A stretch of 5,747 nucleotides of DNA from assembly GCA_030052355.1 (NCBI GenBank), contig JASIGS010000658.1, forward strand, positions 1-5,747, read 5' to 3'. Of this stretch, positions 1 to 5,747 are shown in pieces; the stretch's first letter is position 1, and every line of letters begins with the position of its first letter. The translations under genes and the position numbers were made by a program. This DNA comes from Streptosporangiaceae bacterium (lineage in GTDB: Bacteria > Actinomycetota > Actinomycetes > Streptosporangiales > Streptosporangiaceae). Below the pieces are notes generated by a model, which made no database searches, was not told the origin of the DNA, and saw only the letters and a program-made list of their open reading frames with translations.

Positions 1-348
1 TCCGGAGTCTCCGTAGCCGCGGATCGTCGCCCGCTGCGCTTGCTCGGCCTGATACTGCCGTTCGGCCAGCACGGGACCCTCGAACCGGCGGACCCTGTCC
101 GGCGGGATGCCCGCAGCCTCGGCGATCTCGTCCGCCGTCTCGCCAGCCCGGATGCGGTCCTGGATCTCCTTGGGTCGCAACGGATTCTCCACTTCGATCT
201 CGTACTGGGCGAGACGAGAGAACTGTCCCTTGGCCACCGTCCGCAGCCGGTCGTCGATGGGCAACAGGAACCTGCCGCTTCGCCCCGGAACCGCGAGGAT
301 GGCATAACTGCCGTCCTCGCTGACTGCGACGAGGCGCAGTTCCTGCAT
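1..348 (-). CDS. sepH: Cell division protein SepH (DUF3071), N-terminal part, cut by window edge
   Basis: The minus strand reads as an open frame of 116 codons from ATG at 348-346 to the window edge with no stop. The protein begins MQELRLVAVSEDGSYAIL and continues through FLLPIDDRLR, GQFSRLAQYEIEVENPLRP and FEGPVLAERQYQ, which I recognise as the conserved N-terminal DUF3071 domain of SepH. Residues about 58-92 (RPKEIQDRIRAGETADEIA, then a GIPPDRVRRFEGP stretch) form the helix-turn-helix-like part. In Streptomyces and mycobacteria SepH is a cytoplasmic FtsZ-binding protein that stimulates FtsZ filament assembly at division sites; this role is family knowledge. The start is well supported: AGGAGG lies 6 nt upstream. 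The long variable linker and C-terminal region lie outside the window. The gene is divergent from the exporter genes to the right, so it is probably unrelated to them functionally. Confidence 0.93.
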   Translation of the reverse strand, partial: MQELRLVAVSEDGSYAILAVPGRSGRFLLPIDDRLRTVAKGQFSRLAQYEIEVENPLRPKEIQDRIRAGETADEIAEAAGIPPDRVRRFEGPVLAERQYQAEQAQRATIRGYGDSG

Positions 349-352
349 GCGT

Positions 353-360
353 TCCCTCCT
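353..360 (-). promoter_or_regulatory. Strong ribosome binding site of sepH
   Basis: On the minus strand AGGAGGGA precedes the ATG at 348, with 6 nt between the AGGAGG core and the start codon. It is an almost perfect Shine-Dalgarno sequence and the strongest in the window, and it fixes the sepH start. Confidence 0.75.
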
Positions 361-390
361 GCGGCTGCCCGGCCGCGCGAGGCGGAACCC

Positions 391-455
391 GGACATGCCC
401 TACACGAGTCTGTCGGCTTCATGCCCGCCAGGCCAGCATCTCGCCCGGCATGTCC
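391..455. repeat. 9-bp inverted repeat GGACATGCC / GGCATGTCC upstream of sepH
   Basis: GGACATGCC at 391-399 is exactly inverted as GGCATGTCC at 447-455, with 47 bp between. A related CATGCCC also sits between them at 420-426, and the left arm includes CATGCCC at 394-400. The three CATGCC-type sites are spaced roughly 26-29 bp centre to centre, 45-105 bp upstream of the sepH start. This could be a set of operator half-sites or chance; no known regulator is assigned. Confidence 0.35.
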
Positions 456-667
456 CCGACTATCCGAGTCGCGACCGCCGCCGGGTTTGGCGTGGTCCCT
501 CCTGGCCTGCCCCGGCGGCCGGGCACAAGCCCGCCAGGGCCGACGTCAGCCCTGCTCGGAAGGGTATTCACGATGGCGCCGGCCAGGGTCCCGAACTCCG
601 ATATTGGGCCGGGAACGTGGCGACGGCAGCGACTGCGGCTCGCGACCCGGGGCCGGACAGCACGGGG

Positions 668-712
668 TATGATCGTACAAGAAATGTTCGGTTACAGAAG
701 TATCTTGGTAGA
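668..712 (+). promoter_or_regulatory. AT-rich patch with -10-like TATGAT at the MFS start (candidate promoter)
   Basis: This 45-bp stretch is about 36% GC in surroundings of about 70%. It opens with TATGAT (668-673), one base away from the TATAAT consensus. No good -35 hexamer lies 16-18 bp upstream (ACCCGG at the 17-bp spacing). If the hexamer is used, transcription would begin near 680, making the ATG at 684 nearly leaderless and ruling out the ATG at 669 for that transcript. The call rests on base composition and one hexamer only. Confidence 0.3.
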
Positions 713-2138
713 GACGCCCCGGCCGGAGAGCATTCGCAGCAACCCGCGGGCGCCGTGGCTCGCCGTCGGCGTGGTCTGCTTCGGCGCCTTCATGGGCCAG
801 CTTGACGCCAGCATCGTGACCCTGACGTTCCGCCCGATGGAGCGCGACTTCGGTGCGCCGCTGGCGGCCGTGCAGTGGGTGTCGCTCGCCTATCTGTTGC
901 TGCTCGTCGCGCTCGTCACGCCGGCCGGCCGGCTTGCCGACGGGGTGGGCCGCAAGCTCGTCTACGGCTACGGGTTCATCATCTTCACCCTGGCGTCCGC
1001 CGCGTGTGGCCTGGCCCCGTCACTGTCGGTGCTGGTCGTGTGCCGGCTGATCCAGGCCGTGGGCGCGGCGATGTTGCAAGCCAACAGCGTCGCGCTGGTG
1101 ACCACGAGCGTTCCGCCTGGCCGGATGCGGCTCGCCCTGTCCATACAGGCCGCCGCGCAGGCAGTCGGCCTCGGACTCGGCCCGACCCTGGGCGGGCTGC
1201 TCACCGAGACCGCCGGGTGGCGCGCGGTCTACTGGATCAACGTGCCAGTCGGCTGCGCAGCCGTCGTGGCCGCCCGCTACCTGCTGCCGCGGACCAGGCA
1301 GCTGAGCCGCACCGACTCGTTCGACTGGCTTGGCGCGCTGCTGCTCGGCCTGGCGACGACCGCCGTGCTCGTCGCGCTGTCGGTGCTCGGCGGCCTGCCC
1401 CTGCCCGGCTGGTCAGCGGCCGTGATGGCGGCTGCAGCCGTCGGGGCGGCGCTGGCTTTCGCCATCCGGCAGCGCGATGCGAGATTCCCGCTCATCCCGC
1501 CGGAGTTGCTGCGGTCGCGGCGCCTGGCGCTCGGCCTGGCGGGCGCTTGCTGTGGTTACCTCGCCCTCTTCGGCCCGCTGGTGCTGGTGCCGCAGCTCCT
1601 CGCGGGGCACGTCAGCGCCCTGCGGACCGGTGCGATCCTGTCCGCACTGCCTGCCGGGTTCGGGATCGCCGCCTTGACATCAGAGGCGGTTTTCCCCAAG
1701 GGCACAAGCAACCGGGTGCGCGGCTGCGTCGGAGCAGCCGCGTGCGCCGCCGCGCTCGTTATGCTGATGTTCATGGGGAAGTCCACGGTAGGGATTGCGG
1801 TGCTGCTGGCGCTGGCTGGCCTGGGACTCGGGATCTTCGTACCGGCAAACAACGCTGTCATCATGCGCAGCGCCAGAGCGAACTCGGCTGCCGTGGTCGG
1901 CGGGCTGGTGAACATGGCCAGGGGCATCGGCACGACGTTCGGGATCGCGCTGGTGACGCTCGCGCTGCACCTGGCCGGTCCCGGCGGCACGCTGGCCTTC
2001 GGCGTGCTGGCCGCGGCTGCGGGCTGCGCGGTCCTGATAGCGATGGCCATTCGCCCGCTCGGTGGGGCTTTGGGTGCAGGCACCAGCGGGCCAGCCGCCC
2101 GCGATGCGCGGACGGATCACGCCGGTGCCTTCGGCTGA
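669..2138 (+). CDS. MFS drug exporter, DHA2 family (14 TM helices)
   Basis: A proton-driven inner-membrane exporter of 489 residues, the usual DHA2 size. Visible signatures are the first-helix motif LDASIVTLTF (residues about 45-54), motif A GRLADGVGRK between helices 2 and 3 (87-96), RLIQAVGAAML in helix 4 (126-136), the antiporter motif C GLGLGPTLGG in helix 5 (167-176), and WRAVYWINVPVG (184-195), typical of DHA2 members. Hydrophobic segments continue to about residue 463, with a short polar tail. The substrate is unknown; drugs, antibiotics or a self-made metabolite are typical. The start is uncertain: ATG at 669, ATG at 684 and TTG at 705 all precede the first helix, and none has a clear Shine-Dalgarno sequence. 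The open frame extends back to 450, but that part has no family resemblance. The 3' end overlaps the MarR gene, which suggests one message and regulation by that protein. Confidence 0.9.
   Translation: MIVQEMFGYRSILVETPRPESIRSNPRAPWLAVGVVCFGAFMGQLDASIVTLTFRPMERDFGAPLAAVQWVSLAYLLLLVALVTPAGRLADGVGRKLVYGYGFIIFTLASAACGLAPSLSVLVVCRLIQAVGAAMLQANSVALVTTSVPPGRMRLALSIQAAAQAVGLGLGPTLGGLLTETAGWRAVYWINVPVGCAAVVAARYLLPRTRQLSRTDSFDWLGALLLGLATTAVLVALSVLGGLPLPGWSAAVMAAAAVGAALAFAIRQRDARFPLIPPELLRSRRLALGLAGACCGYLALFGPLVLVPQLLAGHVSALRTGAILSALPAGFGIAALTSEAVFPKGTSNRVRGCVGAAACAAALVMLMFMGKSTVGIAVLLALAGLGLGIFVPANNAVIMRSARANSAAVVGGLVNMARGIGTTFGIALVTLALHLAGPGGTLAFGVLAAAAGCAVLIAMAIRPLGGALGAGTSGPAARDARTDHAGAFG
2110..2115 (+). 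promoter_or_regulatory. Probable ribosome binding site of the MarR gene, inside the MFS gene
   Basis: GGACGG lies 9 nt before the GTG at 2125, within the last codons of the MFS gene. It differs from GGAGGn by one base. No comparable motif precedes the alternative ATG codons at 2062 or 2104, which is why I prefer the GTG start. Confidence 0.4.
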
Positions 2139-2703
2139 GCGCGGCCGCGCCGGCGGTAAGGCTGCCGGACTCTCCCGCCCTGCGGGTCGGCTTGCCGACA
2201 CCGACCCGGCGGGCATCTCGCTCGCCGACGCCGTATCCAGGCTGCGGCGCGCTATGCGCCGGGCGGCCCGCGCGCAGGGACCGGGCGGGTCGCTGCCCGG
2301 CGGCCTGTCCGTCGCCCAGCTGGAGTTCCTGTCCTGCCTGGCCGAGAACCCGGCCGCCCGGCCTGGCCAGTTGGCGCGGTTGCTCAGGCTGGCGCCGAGT
2401 TCGGTGGCCACGCTCGTCAACGGCATGACAAAGGCTGGCCTTGTCGTGCGGACGGGCGGCGTGGAAGACAAGCGCACTGCCACGCTCGACCTCACCAGCG
2501 CCGGGCACTCGGTGGTGGCGGAGTGGCAGGACGTCAACTCCCGGATCCTGGCCGCCGCGCTAGCCGCGCTGCCCGGCCCGAGCCGCCGCAGCCTCGACTC
2601 CTCGCTGCCCGCGCTGCGCGAGCTGACCTCCGCCATCGACGCGATCGCGGACGCACCGACGCCGGTCGCCGCGGACGAGGGATCAGCAGCGGCGACCGGA
2701 TGA
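2125..2703 (+). CDS. MarR-family winged-helix transcriptional regulator
   Basis: A cytoplasmic DNA-binding repressor of 192 residues from GTG 2125. The winged-helix domain is clear: LSVAQLEFLSCLAENP (about 61-76), GQLARLLRLAPSSVATLVNG with the recognition helix (about 81-100), then MTKAGLVVRTGGVEDKRTAT (101-120), whose D-K-R is the family's wing signature, followed by LDLTSAG. Flanking helices at about 30-50 and 130-172 would form the dimer interface. MarR proteins bind as dimers to palindromic promoter sites and release on binding small phenolic or lipophilic ligands; the ligand here is unknown. With the GTG start it overlaps the exporter gene by 14 nt, so translation is probably coupled and it likely represses this transcript. 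ATG at 2104 or 2062 would lengthen the N-terminus by 7 or 21 residues and increase the overlap. Confidence 0.87.
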   Translation: MPSAERGRAGGKAAGLSRPAGRLADTDPAGISLADAVSRLRRAMRRAARAQGPGGSLPGGLSVAQLEFLSCLAENPAARPGQLARLLRLAPSSVATLVNGMTKAGLVVRTGGVEDKRTATLDLTSAGHSVVAEWQDVNSRILAAALAALPGPSRRSLDSSLPALRELTSAIDAIADAPTPVAADEGSAAATG

Positions 2704-2769
2704 CGCACGGGCCTACCGGGCCGTCAGCGTCGCTCCAGGCTGGGTGCGGGTCACAGTCCGCAGTCACCT

Positions 2770-2773
2770 AGGA
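2770..2773 (+). promoter_or_regulatory. Ribosome binding site of the MMPL gene
   Basis: AGGA is 9 nt before ATG 2783, with a further GGGA at 2777-2780. This supports the ATG at 2783 rather than an in-frame GTG at 2744, whose extra 13 residues do not look like part of the MMPL N-terminus. The 79-bp gap between the MarR stop and this start shows no clear promoter and no U-tailed terminator hairpin. Confidence 0.5.
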
Positions 2774-2782
2774 TTCGGGATC

Positions 2783-5260
2783 ATGCGAGTCGATGCGGTC
2801 TACGGAGCTATCGGGCGCTTCGCGGTGCGCTTCCGGTGGCTAGTTCTCCTCTTGTGGATCGTCGGGGCCGTGCTCGCCACCACCCATTTCCCGTCGCTGT
2901 CGAGCGTGACACAGGGCAACAACCAGAAGTTCCTGCCCGCCAGCGCGCCCAGCTCGAAGGCAGCCACGCTGGCCGCGCCGTTCGGCACCGCCGACCGGCA
3001 GCCAGTACCCGTCGTCGTCGCTACCCGGTCGGGCACGCTCACGCCGGCCGACATCACAGCGATCAACACGCTGCAGGGCAACCTCGCCAAGGTGCCGGGC
3101 ATTGCCAAGGTGGAGAACGCCGGCCGGTCGACCGATGGCCAGGCCGAGCAGCTAGTCGCGCTGGCCAACTTTTCTGGCGGCGGCAGCCAGACCTACCAGA
3201 CCGATCTGATCGACGGGATGCGTGCGGAGATCAGGAGCACCGCCCTGCCGGCCGGGCTGCAGGTGCACCTCGCCGGTGACCTAGCGGCCGCCGTCGATGA
3301 GCAGAAGGCTTCGGGCAACACCGCCAAGGAAGTGCAGGCCCTGTCGGTCCTGTTCGTGATCGCGCTGCTGGTGCTGATCTTCCGGTCGTTCTCGCTTGCC
3401 CTCACCACCGTGCTGCCGGCCGCGATCTCGGTGGGGATCGCGGGCCCGCTGGTGGCCGAGGCGGCCGCACACGGGCTTCAGGTCTCGCCAATCGCCCAGT
3501 TGTTGCTGTATGTGCTCGTTATCGGCGCGGGCACCGACTACGGCCTGTTCCTGGTCTTCAGGGTCCGCGAGGAGCTGAGGCGGCGTGGGGGTGAGCATGA
3601 CATGGGAGGCGAGCGCTTCCCTGGTCAGGCGACCCTGCGCGGCAGCGTGCTGAGCGACCTGCTGCACCCGAGGCAGGCAGCGAGGGATGCGGTGGTGACG
3701 TCGGTCACCAGGGTCGGCGAGTCGATCAGCGCGTCCGGCGCCACGGTGATCGCGGCCGTCCTGACGCTGCTGCTCGCCTCGTTCTCCTTCTACTCCGACC
3801 TGGCGTGGCCGTTCGCCATTGCGGTCGCTGTCATCTTGCTGGCCGGGCTGACCTTGCTGCCCGCGCTGCTATCGATCAGGCTGTCGCTGCTGGCCGTGAA
3901 GCGCTCGCTGTTCAAGTCCGCGTTCGGCAAGCCCAAGCTGCTGCCCTGGAGCATCCAGGGATCCGGGAAGCCGGGCGCGTGGGGCCGGGTGGCCGGTCGC
4001 ATCGTGCAGCACCCGGTACCGACGCTCCTCGCCGGGGTCATCTTCTTCGGCGGCCTGTCGTTCGCCGTGCTCGGTTACGCTGCGGGTGGTTTCGGCGGCA
4101 GCACCGCTCCGCCGGCTGGCAGTGACTCCGCGGCCGGCAACGCTCTGCTGGCAAAGCACTTCCCGCAGTCCGCCGCGAACCCGACAAGCCTGATCTTCAA
4201 GTTCTCCGAGCCGGTGTGGAAAGATCCCGGACCTGTTGCCAAGGCGACGAGCGAGCTTTCGGCTACCGGGCTGTTCACCCAGGTCACCGGGCCGCTCAGC
4301 CCGGTGGGCAACATCACGCTGACACCGTCGGAGTACCTGGGCCTGTACGACGCGCTCGGTCCGGCGAGCAAGCTGCCGGCGACCCCTTCCGCAAGTCAGC
4401 TGCTGAACGGCAAGATCCCGGCGACTGCCTACCAGCTCTATCGCGCAACAGCGAACTACATCAGCCCTGACGGCCACACCATCCAGTTCGAGACGGGGCT
4501 CAAGGCCGGCGATCCCGGCTCAACGACGGCGATGAACGCGGTTCCGTCCATCCGTGCGGCTACCGCCAGGATCCAGAAGTCAACGGGTGCCACGGCGTCC
4601 GCCGTCGGCGGCGAGGCACCAGCCCTCTACGACATCAGCACGATCTCGGACAGCGACCTCAAGCACATCATCCCGATCGCCATCGTCGCCATCGGGATCC
4701 TGCTCGCGCTGGTGCTGCGCAGCCTGGTAGCGCCGCTGTACCTGATCGCCTCGGTGGGCGTTTCTTACCTGGCCGCGCTCGGCCTGTCCGTCCTGATCTT
4801 CATCAAGATCGGCGGCAACGGCGGCCTGGTGTTCTTCATGCCGTTCCTGATGTTCATCTTCCTGCTGGCACTGGGCGAGGATTACAACATCCTCATGATG
4901 ACCCGGATCAGGGAGGAAGCTCACAAGCTGCCCTTGCGCCAGGCGGTGGCGAAGGCCATCGGGGCTACCGGCAGCACGATCACCTCGGCGGGGCTGGTGC
5001 TCGCCGGGTCGTTCATCGTGCTGACGGTCGCGGCCGGGAGCGGCTCGGGCGCGAGCCAGGTCCGCGATATAGGCTTCGGCCTGGCGCTGGGCATCCTGAT
5101 GGACACGTTCCTGGTCCGCACGCTGCTGGTGCCGTCGACGGTCGTGCTGCTCGGCAAGTGGAACTGGTGGCCATCCAAGCTGCACCTGGACCAAACCGTG
5201 GCGACCATCACGGCGCCCCCGGAGGAGCCGGCCAGCGTGCCGATTGGCGAGCCGCGCTAG
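2783..5260 (+). CDS. MMPL-family exporter (RND superfamily)
   Basis: An inner-membrane, proton-driven exporter of 825 residues with the two-fold MMPL/RND plan. Helix 1 is at about 19-34 and an extracytoplasmic domain at 35-183. Helices 2-6 fall at about 185-362, helix 7 at 412-433, a second extracytoplasmic domain at 434-625, and helices 8-12 at 628-787. The proton-relay Asp-Tyr pairs are present in both halves: GAGTDYGLFL (D252, Y253 in helix 4) and LGEDYNILMMTRIREE (D700, Y701 in helix 10). Both are followed by the usual (V/I)REE stretch. Family members export lipids, lipid-linked products or hydrophobic metabolites, including mycobacterial MmpL proteins and actinomycete ActII-3-like pumps; the substrate here cannot be told. 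The first cytoplasmic loop carries about 26 extra residues (about 271-296) compared with relatives I know. The C-terminal tail is short. The gene lies between the MarR gene and a glycosyltransferase and may share their transcript. Confidence 0.92.
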   Translation: MRVDAVYGAIGRFAVRFRWLVLLLWIVGAVLATTHFPSLSSVTQGNNQKFLPASAPSSKAATLAAPFGTADRQPVPVVVATRSGTLTPADITAINTLQGNLAKVPGIAKVENAGRSTDGQAEQLVALANFSGGGSQTYQTDLIDGMRAEIRSTALPAGLQVHLAGDLAAAVDEQKASGNTAKEVQALSVLFVIALLVLIFRSFSLALTTVLPAAISVGIAGPLVAEAAAHGLQVSPIAQLLLYVLVIGAGTDYGLFLVFRVREELRRRGGEHDMGGERFPGQATLRGSVLSDLLHPRQAARDAVVTSVTRVGESISASGATVIAAVLTLLLASFSFYSDLAWPFAIAVAVILLAGLTLLPALLSIRLSLLAVKRSLFKSAFGKPKLLPWSIQGSGKPGAWGRVAGRIVQHPVPTLLAGVIFFGGLSFAVLGYAAGGFGGSTAPPAGSDSAAGNALLAKHFPQSAANPTSLIFKFSEPVWKDPGPVAKATSELSATGLFTQVTGPLSPVGNITLTPSEYLGLYDALGPASKLPATPSASQLLNGKIPATAYQLYRATANYISPDGHTIQFETGLKAGDPGSTTAMNAVPSIRAATARIQKSTGATASAVGGEAPALYDISTISDSDLKHIIPIAIVAIGILLALVLRSLVAPLYLIASVGVSYLAALGLSVLIFIKIGGNGGLVFFMPFLMFIFLLALGEDYNILMMTRIREEAHKLPLRQAVAKAIGATGSTITSAGLVLAGSFIVLTVAAGSGSGASQVRDIGFGLALGILMDTFLVRTLLVPSTVVLLGKWNWWPSKLHLDQTVATITAPPEEPASVPIGEPR

Positions 5261-5301
5261 TGGCAGAAGCCGCGCCAGCGGCGGATCGGGCGGTTCGGTG
5301 A
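5260..5301 (+). other. Possible 13-codon bridging mini-ORF (VAEAAPAADRAVR)
   Basis: A GTG at 5260 shares its first base with the last base of the MMPL stop TAG (TAGTG). The resulting 13-codon frame ends in TGA at 5299-5301, which overlaps the glycosyltransferase start in the 4-nt string GTGA. No good ribosome binding site precedes it. It may be chance, or a short relay that couples translation of the two genes. Confidence 0.2.
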
Positions 5302-5747
5302 CAGACGTATCGGTGATCATCCCGGTGCACGGGGTCGCGGACTACCTGCCAGGCTGCCTGGACTCGGTGCTGACCGACGCGGACCTAGACCTCGAGGTCA
5401 TCGCGGTCGAGGATGCGTCGCCGGACGGCTCAGGCGCGATCCTGGACGCGCGGGCGGCCGCCGACCCGCGGCTGCGCGTGGTGCACCTCGACCGCAACGG
5501 CGGCCAGGGCGCCGCGCGCAACCTCGCCCTGGGGATGGCGGAGGGGGAGTACGTGTGGTTCGTCGACGGCGACGACCGCGTCACCGAGGGCGCGCTGCAG
5601 GCGATCGCCAAGTCGCTCGCCGCCTGCGGGGGCCCGGCCGTCGGGGCGGGGGGTGTCCCCCGGGGGAACTGTGTCCCCGGGGCTGGCAGCAGCCGGCCGG
5701 ACGTGCTGCTGATCGACTGGCTGAGCCGGTATCCCGACGGCAGGACC
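5298..5747 (+). CDS. Family 2 glycosyltransferase, N-terminal part, cut by window edge
   Basis: A GTG at 5298 opens a frame of 150 codons to the window edge. The GT2 (GT-A) fold is clear: VSVIIPVHGVADYLPGCLDS (residues 4-23), VEDASPDGSG (37-46, with Glu replacing the usual first Asp of the V-D-D motif), DPRLRVVHLDRNGGQGAARN (56-75), and EYVWFVDGDDRV (84-95) carrying the metal/nucleotide-binding D-x-D. RPDVLLIDWLSRYPDGR (133-149) then matches what I recall of actinomycete GT2 domains fused to CDP-glycerol:glycerophosphate glycerophosphotransferases, so a bifunctional wall-polymer enzyme is possible but its C-terminal half is not visible. It would transfer a sugar from a nucleotide-sugar donor in the cytoplasm. 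Residues about 111-132 are an unusual Gly/Pro-rich insert encoded by a GC-palindromic repeat, and the frame resumes correctly after it. The start is 37 nt after the MMPL stop, with only a weak purine-rich stretch upstream. Confidence 0.88.
   Translation, partial: MTDVSVIIPVHGVADYLPGCLDSVLTDADLDLEVIAVEDASPDGSGAILDARAAADPRLRVVHLDRNGGQGAARNLALGMAEGEYVWFVDGDDRVTEGALQAIAKSLAACGGPAVGAGGVPRGNCVPGAGSSRPDVLLIDWLSRYPDGRT
5643..5682. repeat. G/C-run palindromic repeat inside the glycosyltransferase gene
   Basis: GTGTCCCCCGGGGG (5653-5666) recurs as GTGTCCCCGGGG (5671-5682), 18 bp apart and so in the same reading frame. CCCCCGGGGG (5657-5666) and CCCCGGGG (5675-5682) are perfect palindromes. GGGGG(G)TGTCCCCC (5648-5661) can form a hairpin with a 3-nt loop. 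Four G-runs on the plus strand (5643-5646, 5648-5653, 5662-5666, 5679-5682) also give quadruplex potential. The unit is translated as VPRGNC-VPGAG. It resembles an interspersed genomic repeat placed in a coding sequence, but only one copy of the element is visible here. Confidence 0.6.

Larger units (their letters stand above)
349..668. other. Divergent intergenic region between sepH and the MFS gene
   Basis: About 320 bp lie between the two divergent starts. Several frames stay open here, including an upstream extension of the MFS frame back to 450. Their translations are rich in Pro, Arg and Gly and resemble no family I know, so I treat them as GC-driven open frames. The region should hold the sepH promoter on the minus strand, but I could not find a convincing -35/-10 pair. 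The only structured element I see is the inverted repeat at 391-455. I see no tRNA, riboswitch or terminator. Confidence 0.6.

Noticed and set aside
450..668. Open frame extending the MFS protein upstream by 73 residues
   Set aside because: The extension is rich in Pro, Arg and Gly, has no resemblance to MFS N-termini, has no ribosome binding site at its ATG, and would place a long polar leader before helix 1.
40..672. Plus-strand open frame opposite sepH and through the intergenic region
   Set aside because: The minus strand of 1-348 encodes clear SepH with a strong ribosome binding site; the plus-strand translation has no family resemblance.
1680..2708. Long open frame of 342 codons on the minus strand opposite the MFS and MarR genes
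   Set aside because: Its codons mirror the GC-rich third positions of two well-supported plus-strand genes, and the translation is low-complexity with no family resemblance.
2707..2724. Hairpin-like sequence just after the MarR stop as a terminator
   Set aside because: The stem is only ACGG/CCGT plus CC/GG with an internal G-G mismatch and no following T-run, so it is too weak to call.
2750..2767. Repeated GTCAC (2750-2754 and 2763-2767) before the MMPL start as a regulator site
   Set aside because: Five-base direct repeats are expected by chance; no palindrome or promoter elements accompany them.
4580..5320. Open frame of 246 codons on the minus strand opposite the MMPL gene
   Set aside because: It is rich in Arg, Gln, Asp and His, with no recognisable domain. 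It lies wholly opposite conserved MMPL helices and is an expected by-product of high GC.
5628..5693. Frameshift in the glycosyltransferase caused by the G/C runs
   Set aside because: The conserved RPDVLLIDW and YPDGR segments after the repeat are in the same frame as the GT2 motifs before it, so the net frame is intact.

Overview
This window is chromosomal DNA from a high-GC actinobacterium. The base composition is strongly GC-rich with G/C-biased third codon positions. The first gene is a recognisable SepH (DUF3071), a cell-division protein of Actinobacteria, and the other proteins (DHA2 drug exporter, MarR regulator, MMPL/RND exporter, GT2 transferase) resemble filamentous-actinomycete families. 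I cannot name a genus from the sequence alone.

Layout. Positions 1-348 hold the N-terminal 116 residues of sepH on the minus strand, running off the left edge. A divergent non-coding region of about 320 bp (349-668) follows; it contains a 9-bp inverted repeat and ends in a conspicuously AT-rich patch with a TATGAT hexamer. From there four genes run on the plus strand: a 14-TM DHA2-type MFS exporter (about 669-2138); a MarR-family repressor that overlaps its end (2125-2703); an MMPL (RND-superfamily) exporter of 825 residues (2783-5260); and the N-terminal 150 residues of a family 2 glycosyltransferase (5298-5747), which runs off the right edge and may be the front half of a GT2/CDP-glycerol glycerophosphotransferase protein.

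How the genes may work together. The MFS-MarR pair looks like a self-regulated efflux unit, with the sensor-repressor translated from the same message as the pump. The MMPL gene starts 79 bp later with its own ribosome binding site and may be read from the same transcript. MMPL proteins of this type export lipids, lipid-linked products or hydrophobic metabolites. The GT2 gene follows after 37 bp, so a link between MMPL export and envelope polymer or glycan synthesis is possible but unproven.

I did not find a clearly new biological system. The observations most worth a second look are an in-frame, low-complexity insertion in the glycosyltransferase built from an 18-bp-spaced GTGTCCCC(C)GGGG(G) repeat, an extra segment of about 26 residues in the first cytoplasmic loop of the MMPL protein, and a 13-codon mini-ORF that bridges the MMPL stop and GT2 start by stop/start overlaps.
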